From the NCBI GenBank assembly GCA_030063045.1, contig JAQSEB010000169.1, positions 186,001 through 250,000 of the forward strand: DNA of 64,000 bases, read 5' to 3'. The stretch comes from Pratylenchus scribneri (lineage: Eukaryota > Nematoda > Chromadorea > Rhabditida > Pratylenchidae). A model generated the notes under the pieces. That model worked only from the letters and a program-made list of their open reading frames with translations, did no database searches and had not been told where the DNA came from. Shown here one piece after another: positions 49,538 to 60,250 of the stretch (its first letter is position 1; every line of letters begins with the position of its first letter). The translations under genes were made by a program, and so were the position numbers.

Positions 49538-52433
49538 ATGGTGGCAAATCTTAATGGATGCTTATCCGTGATTTGCTTGCTGATTACTCCGCTCATGTTC
49601 TTGCTTATCGGAATGAACACATGCAATGGTCAGGTTTTAAATATAATAAAAAAATTTTTAAAATACAAAATTCTTCATCTTTTGCAATCAACATTAAAAT
49701 CTTTATCAAATTAAACAATTAAAAACATTCATGTCAATACAAAAATGGTATTGTCGGTTATTAATCACCAGATTTTTGCACCGTCAAAATCATTCTGCAG
49801 ATTCGCTTCCACCAATTTCCTCACACACTTGCCCCAATGCTTGTATTTCCAAATCACTTAGGCTTCCCACAACACTTTGACAGTTTGTGATTAGTCCAAC
49901 GGATGCGCATATGCTTGCGCTTTCATCATTTCGGCAATTTGTTCTTCCCTCAGCGGTATCGCATACTGTGTTTCCCACAATTTGGCAACTTGCTGTTCCC
50001 CCAACCATTTTGATTTCGCATATTTTGTATTCCTCAGCCTGGCAGGTTTTTCCCGTTCCCTCAACGGTTTTGCATGTTGCGATTCTCTCAATTTTTCAAT
50101 TTATTGTTCCCACAAGGGTTTTGGTTTGGCATATTTTGCTTTCCTCAATTTGGCAGGTTCTTCTTCCATCAACGGTTTCGCATGTTTTTCTTCGTTCCTC
50201 TTGGCAATGTGTCGTTCCCCAAACGGTTTTGCAAATTTTGTCTCTTTTAACTTGGCATCTTGTTGTTCCCCCAATGGTTTCGCATATTTTGTTTCCATCT
50301 TCTCTGCAGTTTGTTGTTGCCCCCTCATCAGTTTTGCATACTTTATCTCTCATAATTTTGCAGTGTGTTGATTCCTCAATGGTTTCGCAATCTTTTTTTC
50401 CTTCCTCATAGCAACTTGTTGTTTCCTCATCAGTTGACAATAATGCGTTTATTTCCTCTTGGCAACTTGTTTTTCCCTCAGCGGTTTCGCATATTATTTT
50501 TCCTTGAACTTTGCCGGTTGTTGTTCCCTCAAGGGTTTGGCACATTGTGTCTCCAACAACTTGGCAACGTGTTGTTCCCCCAACGGTTTCGCAAATTTTG
50601 TTTCCCACAACTTGGCAACTTGTCCCAACAGAATAACATGCGCTTACACTTCCACCAACGTTTCCTACACCGCTTCCTCCTCCTCCAATGTCTGTGCATG
50701 GCTTTGTAAAGCTTTTCGGAGGAGGTTGTCTACTGAGGCAATCAACAAAATTTGTGTCGCATTGGCAGAGTTTATATAGGCACCGGCCATTCATCCATTC
50801 ATATCCGCAAAAACATCCGAGCATTAAATAGTGCAAACCATATGCTACTTTTGATTCGCCGCCTCCACATTCTCGTGTAAATTCATCATAGCATTCGTCA
50901 TGTCGCTTGCAGCATGCGTCAATGCCATCCACTGGGTTGCCTTTTCCTCCTGATCCACACCAACATCCATAGCTGACGAGGGAGACACCAAAAATAGTAG
51001 AAAATCCCCAACTCCAAGGAAGTCTGCAGGCCATCATTCCAACCATTTGCGAAACTGCTTTTTTTTTGGACTGAATATAATAAAAACTATTTCCTTTTAA
51101 TCTTTTATTCTTCTTACGTCCAATTCGCGATTGATTTTCTCCAACATAATCTTTCCCTTCCGCAACTTTGGTGGAAATCATTTCAAATTTCTCCGTATCT
51201 GCTTGATGACCTTCAGCAATAATTGGCATGGACAGGGATATCACCATCAGCCAGAGCAGAAATTGAAATAACATTTTTGAGGATAAAATTTTTGTTTTAG
51301 ATAAAATTTTGGAAATAAGAAAGGAAAAAATAAAATTTTTAAAAGCAAAAATGAGGAAATATATCAAATGCAGCATTTAAAGGCATTAAAATCAAAAAAA
51401 TTCAATTATTTTAATTCGTAATGTACATTAAAAGGTTTTATTTTATAAAATTTACGATAAAAAATGTATTAAAATTGTTCGATGCATTAAAAAATCAAAA
51501 TTTTTAATTTATACAATTTTACCATTAAAAACCGATTAAAATTATTTCAATTTTTGCAAAAATTTTTTAAAAGGTTTGAAATGTTATATTGGCATATCTG
51601 AAACATGGGATAAGCAAGGCATTGAAACGTGTGGACCTGGAGAGAGCCGCTGTTTTAATTACACTTGCCAAGATGGTATCAATTAAATTCTATTTGAAAT
51701 TAATTTAGTAATATTAAATTGATAATAATTTTTTTTCGCTTTAATAATATCTGGTATTATCTGCGAGAATATTATATTGGATTTGACAATAACTTTAATA
51801 TTAAAAATTAAAACAAAAAAGAAATAATTAAATTGAAATCATTTCCAATTCAATTTTTACAAAAATATTTCTTGAATATACCAGAAGATGCTGAATTATA
51901 GATAAGTTGGAAAGCAGTCAAAAATCGAATTAAAATTTTCACTAATATATAGTTTGTAAAATTTAAACTATAAAATCAACGGAATAAAAAATTCTTTTTA
52001 TATTTTAAAGTACGTGGAACAGCCACTATCGGCGGATGCTTAGTAGATGAAATCAAAACGAAGGATCAATTCATTGAACGGCAAAATGAACATGATAATT
52101 GCGGTCTACACAATTCTGGCAAAATTATTGATGTGCAATTTTGTGATACCGACCTTTGTAATCCGCTGAACAAAGCGAATGGCAAATATGGCGGTAAATT
52201 CTTATATTAAATATATTCAATCTCAAATAATAAATAAACAAGGGTCTATTATCAATATTCCTTCCTTTTTATATACCCTAGTTATTTATATTTTTATTTT
52301 GTAACTCATCAAAAAATTATGAAAAAATCTTTTAATTATAAAAATATGAATGATGTAATTTTTTGCAGGAATTTTGCATCGAATCGTTGGAATTTGCATT
52401 GTTCTGGTTGCGCTCTTTTTGAAGATGCATTAG
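49538..52433 (+). CDS. Ly6/uPAR-like (LU, three-finger) secreted or GPI-anchored protein
   Basis: Four exons: 49538-49628, 51574-51675, 52011-52193 and 52369-52433, 146 residues, all introns phase 1. Exon 1 is a signal peptide (MVANLNGCLSVICLLITPLM). Exon 2 starts GLKCYIG and holds four Cys. Exon 3 holds four more and ends QFCDTDLCN, the C-terminal Cys-Asn signature of LU domains. Exon 4 is a short hydrophobic tail (IVGICIVLVALFLKM), as in GPI attachment signals. The 1.95-kb first intron contains the whole phospholipase gene on the opposite strand. No closer signal exon is seen before exon 2, and the phase fits. If this pairing is wrong, exon 1 belongs to a broken copy. LU proteins are usually extracellular ligands or receptor modulators. 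The substrate or partner here is unknown. Confidence 0.65.
49790..50095 (-). pseudogene. In-frame continuation of the PLA2 Cys-rich tail beyond a TGA
   Basis: Beyond the TGA at 50096-50098 the same frame stays open for 101 codons and continues the repeat pattern (TCKTVEG, CEIKMVGGTASCQIVG, NTVCDTAEGRTNC) before ending CEEIGGSESAE. The TGA falls where the repeat has Cys. Either the stop is a recent truncating mutation, an assembly error, or it is read through. Confidence 0.6.
50096..51274 (-). CDS. Secreted phospholipase A2 with C-terminal Cys-rich repeats
   Basis: A single exon of 392 codons starts at 51274. I chose this Met over the one at 51376 because it opens a good signal peptide (MLFQFLLWLMVISLSMPIIA). 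The PLA2 domain has the calcium loop YGCWCGSGG (about 102-110), the active-site helix DACCKRHDECY (His near 125, Asp near 126) and the second helix with CQCD (Asp near 173), as in secreted group I/II-type enzymes that cleave the sn-2 ester of phospholipids. A basic region (RKKNKRLK) precedes the domain. After it comes a Gly-rich linker and about ten degenerate 17-residue repeats of the form C.TVGGTT.CQ....K. These may form disulphide-linked units. The lack of introns contrasts with its neighbours. The frame ends at a TGA that replaces an expected repeat Cys. Confidence 0.85.
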   Translation of the reverse strand: MLFQFLLWLMVISLSMPIIAEGHQADTEKFEMISTKVAEGKDYVGENQSRIGRKKNKRLKGNSFYYIQSKKKAVSQMVGMMACRLPWSWGFSTIFGVSLVSYGCWCGSGGKGNPVDGIDACCKRHDECYDEFTRECGGGESKVAYGLHYLMLGCFCGYEWMNGRCLYKLCQCDTNFVDCLSRQPPPKSFTKPCTDIGGGGSGVGNVGGSVSACYSVGTSCQVVGNKICETVGGTTRCQVVGDTMCQTLEGTTTGKVQGKIICETAEGKTSCQEEINALLSTDEETTSCYEEGKKDCETIEESTHCKIMRDKVCKTDEGATTNCREDGNKICETIGGTTRCQVKRDKICKTVWGTTHCQEERRKTCETVDGRRTCQIEESKICQTKTLVGTIN

Positions 52434-52889
52434 AAGAAAGCAAGGATGAGGCAAAAAATAAATAAAACCCTTCCTTTTAATAACCATCCTTTCTGTCTTT
52501 TTTTTTATTTCGGGGTATTCAATTACAATTTCTTCTTTTGTGTTGAATAAAAAGTTAAATTTCTTTAAAAATATTTGAGAATAAAAATTTATAAATGAAA
52601 GTAATTGTAAATTGTCTATTAAACTTTTCAAAATCCTATTTCGTTCTAAAATATCATTACAAAATTATAGTATGTATATGTACTAAGATGGATAAATTTA
52701 GAGTTTACCCTACCTGAATTCAATTTTCCTCTCAACTCTACACCCAAAATTTGAAAAATAAAAAGACAGACAGAAGGAAAATTTATTTAAAATTCCCGAA
52801 AAATGTAAAATTAAAATCAATTTCATTTTTGACTTCATCTTCTTTTGCCACCGCTATTCAATGACGTACAAATATGAAAGAGACAAACA
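52434..52889. other. Convergent 3' flanks of two LU genes
   Basis: Shared 3' UTR of the plus gene (AATAAA-type signal near 52458, then 'ccttttaataaccatccttt' and 'gaataaaaag') and the minus gene ('cctctcaactctacacccaa', 'aataaaaagacag'). No other gene. Confidence 0.45.
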
Positions 52890-54177
52890 CTATAGAAATT
52901 TAAATAAATTAGTATATGGAAAAAAGGTAATAAAAAAACCTCCAATGACCAACACAAACATCGAAATCAAATTGCCAAAAGCATTATCGGCACTTTCAGA
53001 GGCATGATCAGTACTTTTGTCCATGGAAGTAATGATAGTTGCGGTAGATGTAGTGGTAGCTGAAATTTTGGCATCACTTTCTATAAATTATTAAATTTTA
53101 CAAAATATTCTCAAATAGTATTACCCTCGCAGGTGCATCCAAAATCATCACGTGCGGTTTTATTGTTTCCAATTGAATCCATCACTTTATAGACGAGATC
53201 GCATGTGCCACATGCCCTTATTTCCACTGAATATTCGAGAATATCATATTATATTAAAGAATTTTGATTTCTGGGTTTATACTATCGAATCTGGAGTCAT
53301 TTTAATAATATTTTTTATCAACAATCAATATCTTATATGTTGCGGCCACTTACGGAAATCGGATTTTAGGCTGACCATTTTTGGAAATATCGGCTTCTAG
53401 ACATCGTACAGATTCGAGATTATGCTCATTCGACTCGACTTGGTCGATTTACCCTATGAAATTTCAATTTCAGACATCCCTAACCCGTAGCCTTAATATT
53501 ACCCTAATCCTAGTACCCATGCCGGCCCTACACTAACCCTAATCTTAGCCCTAAAACCGGTCTGAAATTGAAATTTCATATAGTAAATCGAACATGCCGA
53601 GTCGAATGAGCCTATTCTCAAGTCTGTACGATGCCTAAAAGCAGAGATTTCCAAAATTCGCCAGCCTAAAATCTTGGTCAATTCAGGAAATGACCGATTT
53701 CCGAAATTGGCGTAATTAGTCAAAAATGTGTTTGTTTACAAAAAGTATAAAATCGAATACTCATTGCTTCATATGGTGTATTCATTTCGCAATGGAACTT
53801 GAAGCAACTGGTCACGCCAACTTCGCAGGTTTTCTTTCTTGGTTCAATGCCACCCTTGACTCCATCTACCTCCGATTTAATTTCGAGATCACATTCAAGT
53901 GCATCTGTAAATTTTAAAAATATTTATAATTAATAGGTCAAAAAATATTTTTGCATGTCTAGATTTGTCCGTATCAACAAAAGATTAATAAGAAAATCCA
54001 GCCTAAAAAATTATTTTTAAATCAATTTTTCTGATAAAATTTGGCGTTAGTTTAAAAATAAATTTTGGCATTAAAAAAAGTTTTGAATAAAATTTTCATA
54101 CCATTCAAGCCGATAACACAGAAAACAATGAAAAGCACCATAAGGAAGGAAACAATTTGAAAAACCGATGTTGACAT
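52890..54177 (-). CDS. Divergent LU-like GPI-anchored protein with Thr/Ser stalk
   Basis: Four minus-strand exons: 54177-54102, 53904-53740, 53226-53125 and 53080-52890, 177 residues, phase 1 throughout. Exon 1 is a signal peptide (MSTSVFQIVSFLMVLFIVFC). Exon 2 reads ALECDLEIKSEVDGVKGG with Cys at TCEVG, TSC and FHC. Exon 3 reads ACGTCDLVYKVM to FGCTCE. Exon 4 is a Ser/Thr stalk (ISATTTSTATIITS) and a hydrophobic tail (LISMFVLVIGGFFITFF). It has eight Cys, but the domain ends GCTC instead of the usual CN, so it is a diverged relative of the neighbouring LU genes. Intron 2 hosts a family B palindrome. The exon 2 donor (TTTT|GTAAAC) is the weakest point of the model. Confidence 0.65.
53340..53720. 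repeat. Family B palindromic element, copy 1
   Basis: Left part has 'aaatcgg', 'atatcggcttctagacatcg', CATTCGACTCG, 'atgaaatttcaatttcag'. The right part is its inverse ('ctgaaattgaaatttcat', CGAGTCGAATG, 'cagagatttccaaaattcg'). The centre has ACCCTAATCCTA / CTAACCCTAATC runs. Copies 2 and 3 are at about 61255-61600 and 63650-63970. Confidence 0.7.
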
Positions 54178-55069
54178 TTCCATAAAAAATTTGAATTAGA
54201 TTTTTGGAAAGAAGGATATTTTAATTTTATATCTATATAAAATTGGATTTTTATTTACGAATAATTAATTTTATAATAAAATTCTACGAAATGAAAAAAA
54301 AAAGAAAGAATGAATGGGTTTTAATTGCATTGAAAAAAGTGTCTGATTCATTCATTAAAAGACTGGGATGGAGACAATTTTAATGTACATTATAAATTAA
54401 ATTACACAAATTTATATTTTTGATTCTAAAAATAAACAGGAAGATAATAGTAATGCTGGAAAAGTGAAAAAGAAATGTTTTTAACCATTAAAAACTAATT
54501 TTTTCTAAAAAATAATCTTTTATATGAGAATAAAAATAAAACTTCTTCACTCTTTAAAAGTTGCATTATTTGAAAAAAGAGCAAAGTGCTACTTTTGTAT
54601 CAAATCAGTCCAAACGCTTAAAAATATATGTCATTTAATCAAATAGAATTTTTATTTTTAACGAAAATAAGATAGGCAATTTCAATGGTAATTTTTTATT
54701 TTGCTTACTCATCATCCATTTCATCGTTCATTTTAAAACTCATTGATTGGCTTGAACATACATTTTTTACTCATTTCAATTCATTAAATTAACTGAATGA
54801 TTTTCTTTTCACTACATTTTACGATTTTATAAAAACTTTTTAATTTTTTTTTAAATCCTCTTGAGCATCGAAATGAAATAATAAAATTCCGTATATTAAG
54901 AAGCCGCTTTGAAAGCCCACAACACCAATTAAAAATGAGTGCAATTTAATTTTAAAACTATTTAAAATAAATTTATTTATCTATATCAAATTTCTAATTT
55001 ATAGAGAAATCATTCATTAACATCTTTCAAAAATAAAATCGTTCCATTCTAATCCAACATTAACCAAAA
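54178..55069. other. Divergent promoter interval between two LU genes
   Basis: Bidirectional upstream region of the minus gene starting at 54177 and the plus gene starting at 55070. A stretch near 54705-54800 ('cttactcatcatccatttca', 'tcattttaaaactcattgat') recurs near 58040-58110 before the next LU gene, so it may be a conserved promoter block. No ORF. Confidence 0.4.
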
Positions 55070-57269
55070 ATGTGCGACAAATATGCCATCATTGTCATTT
55101 GCCTTTTCTCATTTTTGGTCTGCATTGCTGCTGATTTTGAGTTTGTAACACATGGTAATTTTATATTCAAAAATTCTTAATATCTGTTATGGCAGGCGTA
55201 AAATGCTACACTGGAGCAGCCAAAACTGGGAGTGGAAACGACGCTTACAAACTGAAGCAATGTGATATCCGGATCGCTACATGCATGACAATTCATTGTA
55301 ATTTATAAAATTATAAAATGGGAAATATTCAATTTATAGAAAAATGACAGAAATTGCAGAAAAGATAAATCCAGAAAAAATTATAAATGTTTAGTGGGAA
55401 CGCACAAACTCTATATCAAGACTCGTCGATTTGTATATAATTTGTTTTGTTTACATCAAAAACTAAAATTACTAAACCGTTTAAATCTTTTATGTATTTT
55501 TCGGTTTAAAACTAAGTCGGAATTGGTTAAATCATGAAAAATTATATATGTATATTAATCGACGCGTCTTGGACATTGTATTGGATCTAAGATGAACCTC
55601 TAAAACGTTATAATTTTTTTCATTTTCAATTAGTTTTTTTTGCATATGAAATAGCATTCATTATAAAATTGAATTGCTGACATTTAAATATGCAAATAGG
55701 TGATGGCGAACTAGCTGGGACCACCGTAAAAAGCTGTGGTTATATTGATGATTTTCCTTATGTAAATCCGGATGATTATGATTGCTTTGAAACCTGCAAT
55801 GTGGGCGGCGTCGAAACTGGAGGAACGTGCACTTTATGCGCTTATGAACATGGATGCAATTCGGGTTTATTTATTTTTTTAGTTAATGACGAAATTTCTT
55901 TATTTAATAATTTTATCTATCGTAAAACCATTTTAATCCTACAATCTCTAATAATTTCCCATCTCCGATTTAGAGGACCCATAATAAATCCTGGTAGGAT
56001 GAAATTTTAAAATTTTATTGCATTTTCTTTGTTCTCTAAAGCTCAAAAAAATCCACTATAATTTGTTCAAAAAAAATAATTCCCCAGGGAATTAAAAGAG
56101 GTTATAGGGTATTTTGAGCGAATTTTCAGTGAATTTTTTCTATCAAATTAATTTTTCAAGAGAATATTCACTTTGGTTTAAAATAAATCGGGTATAATTT
56201 TGAAACGTTATGGACTGATTAGATTTCAAAAAATTTTGATCAAAAAGCAGAAAAATAAGCCTGCAGAAAAATAAGCCTGAGAGTTTTTAATTTTGGCCAA
56301 TATCTGCTTAATCTTTCGCCATTGTCCAAAATAGGATATGAAAATTTCGGGTAGTCCATATAATAAAAAAAACTTAGAAAACATGTATAAAAATAAATAT
56401 CATATTATGAATTCTTTTTTTTTAATTTTTTATGAATGGAGAACAGTTGTTTTGTATATAATTTGTTATTTTTGGCATTATTATTATTATTATTTTTTGA
56501 ATAGTTCAAAATTATCATAGGTTTGAAAAAATCAAAATAACTTAAATCTAAATTTGGAATTTTTACATAACATAATCCAAAAAGGGGAAACAGGAACAGA
56601 AAACCGACATTATTCAAAACCAAAAACCGGGTTCTATTTTGTAAATCTGATTTGGACTACTCTAATTATTTTTTATTAAAAATTCATGAATTCTAGTCTA
56701 ATAAAAAAATGCTAATTTATTTTACTTGACTATTTCCAATTGAGCATATTTTTTTCAGATCCTGAAGAGGAACCCGAAGAAGTGGTCGAGCCTGAGAAGC
56801 TGAAACCCACTAAACGTACCACAACAAAGCGAACCACTTCAACCACAACTACAACAACCACCAAAACTACGACCACCACAACCTTGAAAACTTCAACAAA
56901 GCCATTAACAACTACGACGAGTGATCAGGAGAATGGATTGAGTGAGTAATATGATTTTAGGAAAATCAAAATTTTTTATTTTTTTTATTGTTGTTAATTT
57001 GCAAAATTAATAAATTATAATTTTCTACTTTTAATAAGAATGTTAAAAAATTAATTTTATTTTTAATTAAAATTTCTTTAAATTTAAATATAAAATATTA
57101 ATTTGGAATTTTTTGGAATAAACAAATAAAATTTATTTTAAAATTTTTAATTTAATATAGAAATAAATTATAATTTAATTTTTAAATAGAATTCCATCAT
57201 CCGATTGCAATTTGGCTGCTAATTGCCTTTAGTGTTGTGATTGCTGCCATTGGACATTTCTTGCTTTGA
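55070..57269 (+). CDS. LU-domain GPI-type surface protein with Thr-rich stalk
   Basis: Five exons: 55070-55154, 55196-55297, 55700-55864, 56759-56941 and 57190-57269, 204 residues, all introns phase 1. Order: signal peptide (MCDKYAIIVICLFSFLVCIA), LU first half (GVKCYTGAAKTGSG, CDIRIATC), LU second half (CDGELAGTTVKSCG, YDCFETC, CTLCAYEHGCNS), a stalk with EEEPEEVVEPEK then a long Thr run (RTTSTTTTTTTKTTTTTT), and a hydrophobic GPI-type tail (IAIWLLIAFSVVIAAIGHFL). Residue spacing ends CxxCxxxxGCN, the LU hallmark. The Thr run suggests heavy O-glycosylation. A family A element sits in intron 2. This is the most complete single-LU gene in the cluster. Confidence 0.8.
55345..55640. repeat. Family A palindromic element in LU intron 2
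   Basis: It has 'tagtgggaacgcac', CAAGACTCGTCGA on the left, CGACGCGTCTTG on the right, and the outer 'tcattttcaattag' segment. Inserted between the two LU half-domain exons. Confidence 0.55.
55900..56110. repeat. Degraded dispersed element
   Basis: Shares 'taattccccaggg', 'ttctctaaagctc' and 'aaatccact.taattcgttca'-type segments with the element at about 7560-7790. It lies in intron 3 of the LU gene. Confidence 0.35.
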
Positions 57270-58338
57270 AGGAGAAGAATGAGAAAGAAGCAATTGGCCA
57301 TAAAATTATTGCAAAAATGATGACCAAAAAATGTTAATCAACAAAATGTGTTTATCCTTTTCTCTGTTCTTTTTTATATTTTCGGTTATTTCTTGGTTCA
57401 CTTTCCTCTTTTTAATGATGAATAAAAAATAAAAATATTTGCAATCTCTTGATCTTAATTACTGATTGATAATTTGAATACAAACATTTTTTGTTAAATT
57501 TTTTCGGCACATTTTACTTTATTATTAGTGCTTTGTTTCACAGATTTCTAGGATAAATTATAAAATATACTACTTCACTATTATTAATAAATAATAAGTA
57601 ATAACAGTTTCAAAATCGTAAATTTTGTGGCTGAATATGACATGAAAGGTATATTTGGCTCATCAGTCATCATTTTTGCTCCAAATATTTTATGGCAAAG
57701 ATAAATGAACTTTAAGTTTTTTAAATCTATCAAATTCCATTACGATTTTATTTTTACAATTAGTCCAAGCATCATAATTATATGTTTTTAGGATAAAGTT
57801 AGAGATGGAAATTTTGGGAAACAAAGGAGCAAATTGATTATCATGCTACATCCCGAAGCTCTGTTCTGAAAAAAAAATGAGATTTCTGATTCCATTATTT
57901 ACAAAAGTAACGGTTTAAAAATGTTGACATCTATTTTATTTTACTTTTAAACCACTTTTACATCACATAATCATTGTAAATATTGTCATATTGGATATTT
58001 ATGTAAAAAAATTATTACTTCAAATAGCTGGCTTTAATTTTGCTTAATCATCATTCATCAACCATTTCATCGTCATTTTAACGTGTTGATTTACTATTTA
58101 TGAACATTCATTATTATTTTTTTACCCTAATTTATTTATTTAATTTCCTATTTATTTTACGAATTCTTTCACATTTTTCTCCAGAAAAATATAATTAATT
58201 GACAGCAATATAACATTTTAAAAGACCATTAGAATTTAACAATATACCAATTTAAAAAATTAAAAAAATTTTTTCAAATATTAAGGATATTTCTATTTCT
58301 AAATATCTTCATAATCTTATCCATCAACATCATCAAAA
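57270..58338. other. Interval between two tandem LU genes
   Basis: 57340-57440 is the 3' UTR of the upstream gene. Its 'tttcggttatttcttggtt' and 'cactttcctctttttaatga' plus 'tgaataaaaaa' recur after the next gene at 60360-60420. The rest is AT-rich with a promoter-like block at 58030-58130. Confidence 0.45.
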
Positions 58339-60250
58339 ATGTCCATCAAATCTGCCATTATGGTCATTTGCTTTTTGGCATCATTGGTCTATATTGCTGA
58401 GGGTAATTTTGCATTTTGCTTCATTTCTATTTTTCATACGTTTTCAGGCCTCAAATGTTACTATGGTTTGACGAATGACAGAGTGAAAGAATGTGTTCCT
58501 GAGCAATATGATTTATTTGACGATGCATGCATCAAAGTTGAATGTATATTATTACTGGTGTCCGTTATGCTGGGAAATACTGTAGTTTTTGTCGGGATGA
58601 TCTGTGCAATTCTGGTTAGTTTATTAATAGATATTGTTTAAATATGCCAGAGTATTGAAAAAATGCCAAAAGCTTATAATGGTTCAGCATTTGTCCCAGA
58701 CCATTAAATAAAATATCGTCAAGATGCTTCGAATAATATATAATAATTTGTCGTGGTTTGATTAAAATAAATGGGTATTTTAAGCTATTCAAACCCATTT
58801 TGCTTATTGTTTCAAACCAAGTTAAAAATGGTTATACTCATGACATTATATACTATTCGACGTTTCTTGACGAGGTCTATCGAATGGGTATAGGGTTTGA
58901 GTGAGGATCTAAAAAATGCAGAATCGTAAAAACTTTTCGGAATTTTCAATGTTTTTCGGAAAAATAAATATTTCCCGTTTATTAATTAGATATAGGAATG
59001 ACGAATATTTTATTCTTTTGCTTCATGAATTTGCTGAAATTGTTTAGCATAAAAGAGCATTATAAAAATAATTTAGTATTTTTAAATTATTGATTACAGG
59101 GTTGGCTTAAATTAGGATTGGACCCCGGCATCCTGGGAAAATTTTCGCAGACTGGGGAAATCGGAGTTTTTCGAGGGTCTGTATTCGGGGAAAGAGGGTA
59201 GTTTATTTTCGGGGGCGATTAAAATTGCAGGGGAGAACAAAAAATTTATAGGGGACCCTTGCTATTTTTAGCTCCAAAGCCATTTCGGAAGCCGGGATCC
59301 AACACTAGTTTAAATATTAAATAAGATGAAAAATTAAATAAAATTGAAAGTTTTGTAATTTGTAATTATAATATTTAAGATTAATATTAATTTTATTTTG
59401 GTTGTGAAAGAAATTATTTATAAAGTGAGATTTTTTAAAGACCGGAAATATTTTTTAGAATTATCCTCCCATGTTTCGGGGAATATTTCTGCTGATGACA
59501 TTCGAACAGAAATAAAAATATTCATGGAATATCAAAATATTCTGAACAAAAAATTCATTATTTATTGATTTAATAATTGCACAAATTTTTCAGATCACAT
59601 TGTCGAATCCACTAAGACTGGTGGTTCTGGAAATGGATTAAGTGAGTAAAATAAATATTTAAATATCAATTCAAATTTCTGCTAAATTTCTTTTTATATT
59701 TAAATTTTCTTTAAATTAACAAAACAAATATTACATATTTTTTTGTTATATTATATTTAAAATAAATTAATAGCTTATGAAATTTAAAAATATTTTTAAA
59801 AAATCGAATTAACAATAATTAATTTTTTAATCGCATTCCATGATCCGGCTGTATTTTCGATAAAAATAATAACAAATTTTTTAGTGAATACCAACACCGG
59901 CAATTCGGGCAACGGCAAACCAAACGGTGAATCGGAGAAGGACAAACCGAAGAGCGAATCGGAGAAAAGCAAAACAACCGGTGATTCTGATTCTGACAAT
60001 GGAATGAGTGAGTACAATTAATTAATATTAAATTTTAAAAATATTTGAAACTATTTTAACATTAAAAATTTTATAATTTTAATATTTTTTAAAATAATTT
60101 TCAAATAAATTAAACAGACTATAATTTTATTTACCGGACAAAATTCTAACTATATAATTATTCTTTTTAGTATTCCATGATCCAACTTCATTTCCACACC
60201 TCATTGGCATTGCAGCTTTGATGATTGCCATTGGGCAATTCTTCCAGTGA
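58339..60250 (+). CDS. LU-like gene lacking the second half-domain exon
   Basis: Exons 58339-58402 (signal: MSIKSAIMVICFLASLVYIA), 58448-58543 (GLKCYYGLTNDRVKECV, DDACIKVEC), 59594-59641 (HIVESTKTGGSGNG), 59885-60007 (NTNTGNSGNGKPNGE, SEKDKPKSESEKSK) and 60171-60250 (FPHLIGIAALMIAIGQFF tail). All introns are phase 1, so the chain stays in frame at about 136 residues. The exon that should complete the LU domain with its terminal CN is absent. The 1.05-kb intron where it belongs holds a family A element and another foldback instead. It may be a decayed gene or a half-LU protein. The linker is Ser/Asn/Lys-rich instead of Thr-rich. 5' UTR 'catcaacatcatcaaaa' precedes the ATG. Confidence 0.55.
58655..58960. 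repeat. Family A palindromic element replacing the expected LU exon position
   Basis: It begins 'aaaaaatgccaaaagcttat', contains 'ggttcagcatttgtcccaga', GTCAAGATGCTTCG on the left and CGACGTTTCTTGACGAG on the right. Located in the long intron of the half-LU gene. Confidence 0.55.
59105..59310. repeat. GC-rich foldback element
   Basis: 'attggaccccggcatcctgg' at the left is matched by inverted 'gccgggatccaac' at the right, with G-rich 'cggggaaagaggg' and 'ttcgggggcgatt' between. Composition differs sharply from its surroundings. Inside the long intron of the half-LU gene. Confidence 0.5.

Noticed and set aside
50096..50098. PLA2 TGA explained by a tiny intron
   Set aside because: The only GT...AG pair spanning it would give an intron of about 29 nt, shorter than any other in the window (shortest convincing 41-44 nt).
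50000..50780. Plus-strand ORFs of 106-174 codons across the PLA2 tail
   Set aside because: They are antisense shadows of the Cys-rich repeats. The minus frame carries the signal peptide and PLA2 motifs.
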